Source of the DNA: Chloroflexota bacterium
Lineage (GTDB): Bacteria > Chloroflexota > Anaerolineae > Anaerolineales > UBA4823
Length of the DNA stretch: 6,573 nt
Assembly: GCA_017860725.1 (NCBI GenBank)
Contig: JAGDMX010000170.1
Location: 1 to 6,573 of the forward strand
Reading direction: 5' to 3'
The position numbers and the translations under genes are program-made. Numbering within the stretch: position 1 is the stretch's first letter; each line of letters starts with the position of its first letter. This document shows positions 6,212 to 6,573 of this stretch, piece by piece. The notes under the pieces were generated by a model, which ran no database searches, was not told the DNA's origin, and worked only from the letters and a program-made list of their open reading frames with translations.

Positions 6212-6573
6212 GACAACCTGAATAATCTTCGCTACGGCGAGATGCAGATAAAAGGGGAATTTCTATGGGGATCGAACTATACCTTCCTGGTTGAGATCAT
6301 CCACGAACAAGAGACGATTCGGGCAGTTTATAAACCCACGCGTGGCGAGCGCCCGCTCTGGGATTTCCCTTCTGCCAGTCTTGCCCGCCGGGAAGTAGCG
6401 GCTTACCTGGTCAGCGAGGCTCTCAATTGGAAATTGGTCCCCCCTACGGTGTATCGTAAGAAAGGTCCTATCGGCCCAGGCTCGGTTCAATTATTTGTCG
6501 ATCACGATCCCGAGTACCATTATTTCAATTTCACTGCTGAAGATCACCAGCGTTTGCGACCGACGGTTTTGTT
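6200..6573 (+). CDS. SCO1664 family protein (PI3/4-kinase-related fold), 3' partial
   Basis: The frame is open from a stop at 6194-6196 to the window edge: 124 codons from ATG 6200, with the rest beyond the window. No Shine-Dalgarno is visible; an in-frame ATG at 6242 is an alternative, but the family-like LRYGEMQIKGEF (10-21) starts before it. Blocks that I recognise from the SCO1664 family (TIGR03843) are VYKPTRGERPLWDFP (43-57), REVAAYLVSEAL (64-75), LVPPTV (79-84) and GPGSVQLFVDHD (92-103). In the PI3/4-kinase/HipA-like fold, Lys45 would be the ATP-contacting lysine, Glu65 its helix-C partner, and QLFVD the hinge. The catalytic and metal-binding loops would be in the unseen C-terminal half. 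This is the third member of the trio with the histidine phosphatase and DUF3090. Kinase activity is inferred from distant fold similarity, and the substrate is unknown. Confidence 0.88.
   Translation, partial: MPGDDNLNNLRYGEMQIKGEFLWGSNYTFLVEIIHEQETIRAVYKPTRGERPLWDFPSASLARREVAAYLVSEALNWKLVPPTVYRKKGPIGPGSVQLFVDHDPEYHYFNFTAEDHQRLRPTVL

Noticed and set aside
6263..6490. Minus-strand open frame opposite the SCO1664-family gene
   Set aside because: The + strand frame here matches a known family block by block, so the antisense frame is a shadow.

Overview
The window looks like ordinary chromosomal DNA of moderate GC content from a free-living bacterium. The best guess is a Chloroflexota (Anaerolineae-type) genome. 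Three things point there: the sugar-binding lipoprotein has a Thermus/Chloroflexi-style glucose-binding core on a Thr/Pro/Ala/Glu-rich linker; no ATPase gene accompanies the permeases; and the right-hand end holds a histidine phosphatase / DUF3090 / SCO1664-kinase trio, which I recall as mainly actinobacterial but also present in Chloroflexi. The taxonomy is inferred from family resemblance, not from a search. All genes lie on the + strand.

Layout. (1) 2-1320: a rarA/mgsA-type AAA+ ATPase gene, cut by the left window edge and broken internally. Its N-terminal half is in one frame and its C-terminal half in another. About 18 residues of the conserved family sequence are missing at the join near position 600, so this is a small deletion (or an assembly collapse) rather than a one-base slip. 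(2) 1321-1583: an AT-rich intergenic region with candidate -10 elements and two inverted repeats, probably the control region of the sugar operon. (3) 1584-4815: a three-gene carbohydrate ABC importer made of a glucose-type binding lipoprotein and two membrane permeases. A 15-bp perfect hairpin followed by six T separates the binding protein from the permeases, and a second terminator closes the operon at 4849-4885. (4) 4926 to the right edge: the trio of a phosphoglycerate-mutase-like histidine phosphatase, a DUF3090 protein with a C-terminal zinc-ribbon-like motif, and the first 124 codons of an SCO1664-family protein distantly related to PI3/4-kinases. The third gene runs off the window.

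How the genes work together. The lipoprotein should capture a hexose outside the membrane and pass it to the permease heterodimer. The ATPase must be encoded elsewhere, as is usual for MsmX/UgpC-type shared ATPases. The trio is the least understood part: a putative kinase and a putative phosphatase/mutase encoded together with a metal-binding partner suggest a phosphorylation cycle on an unknown small molecule or protein. I see no tRNA, rRNA, CRISPR array, insertion sequence or phage gene.
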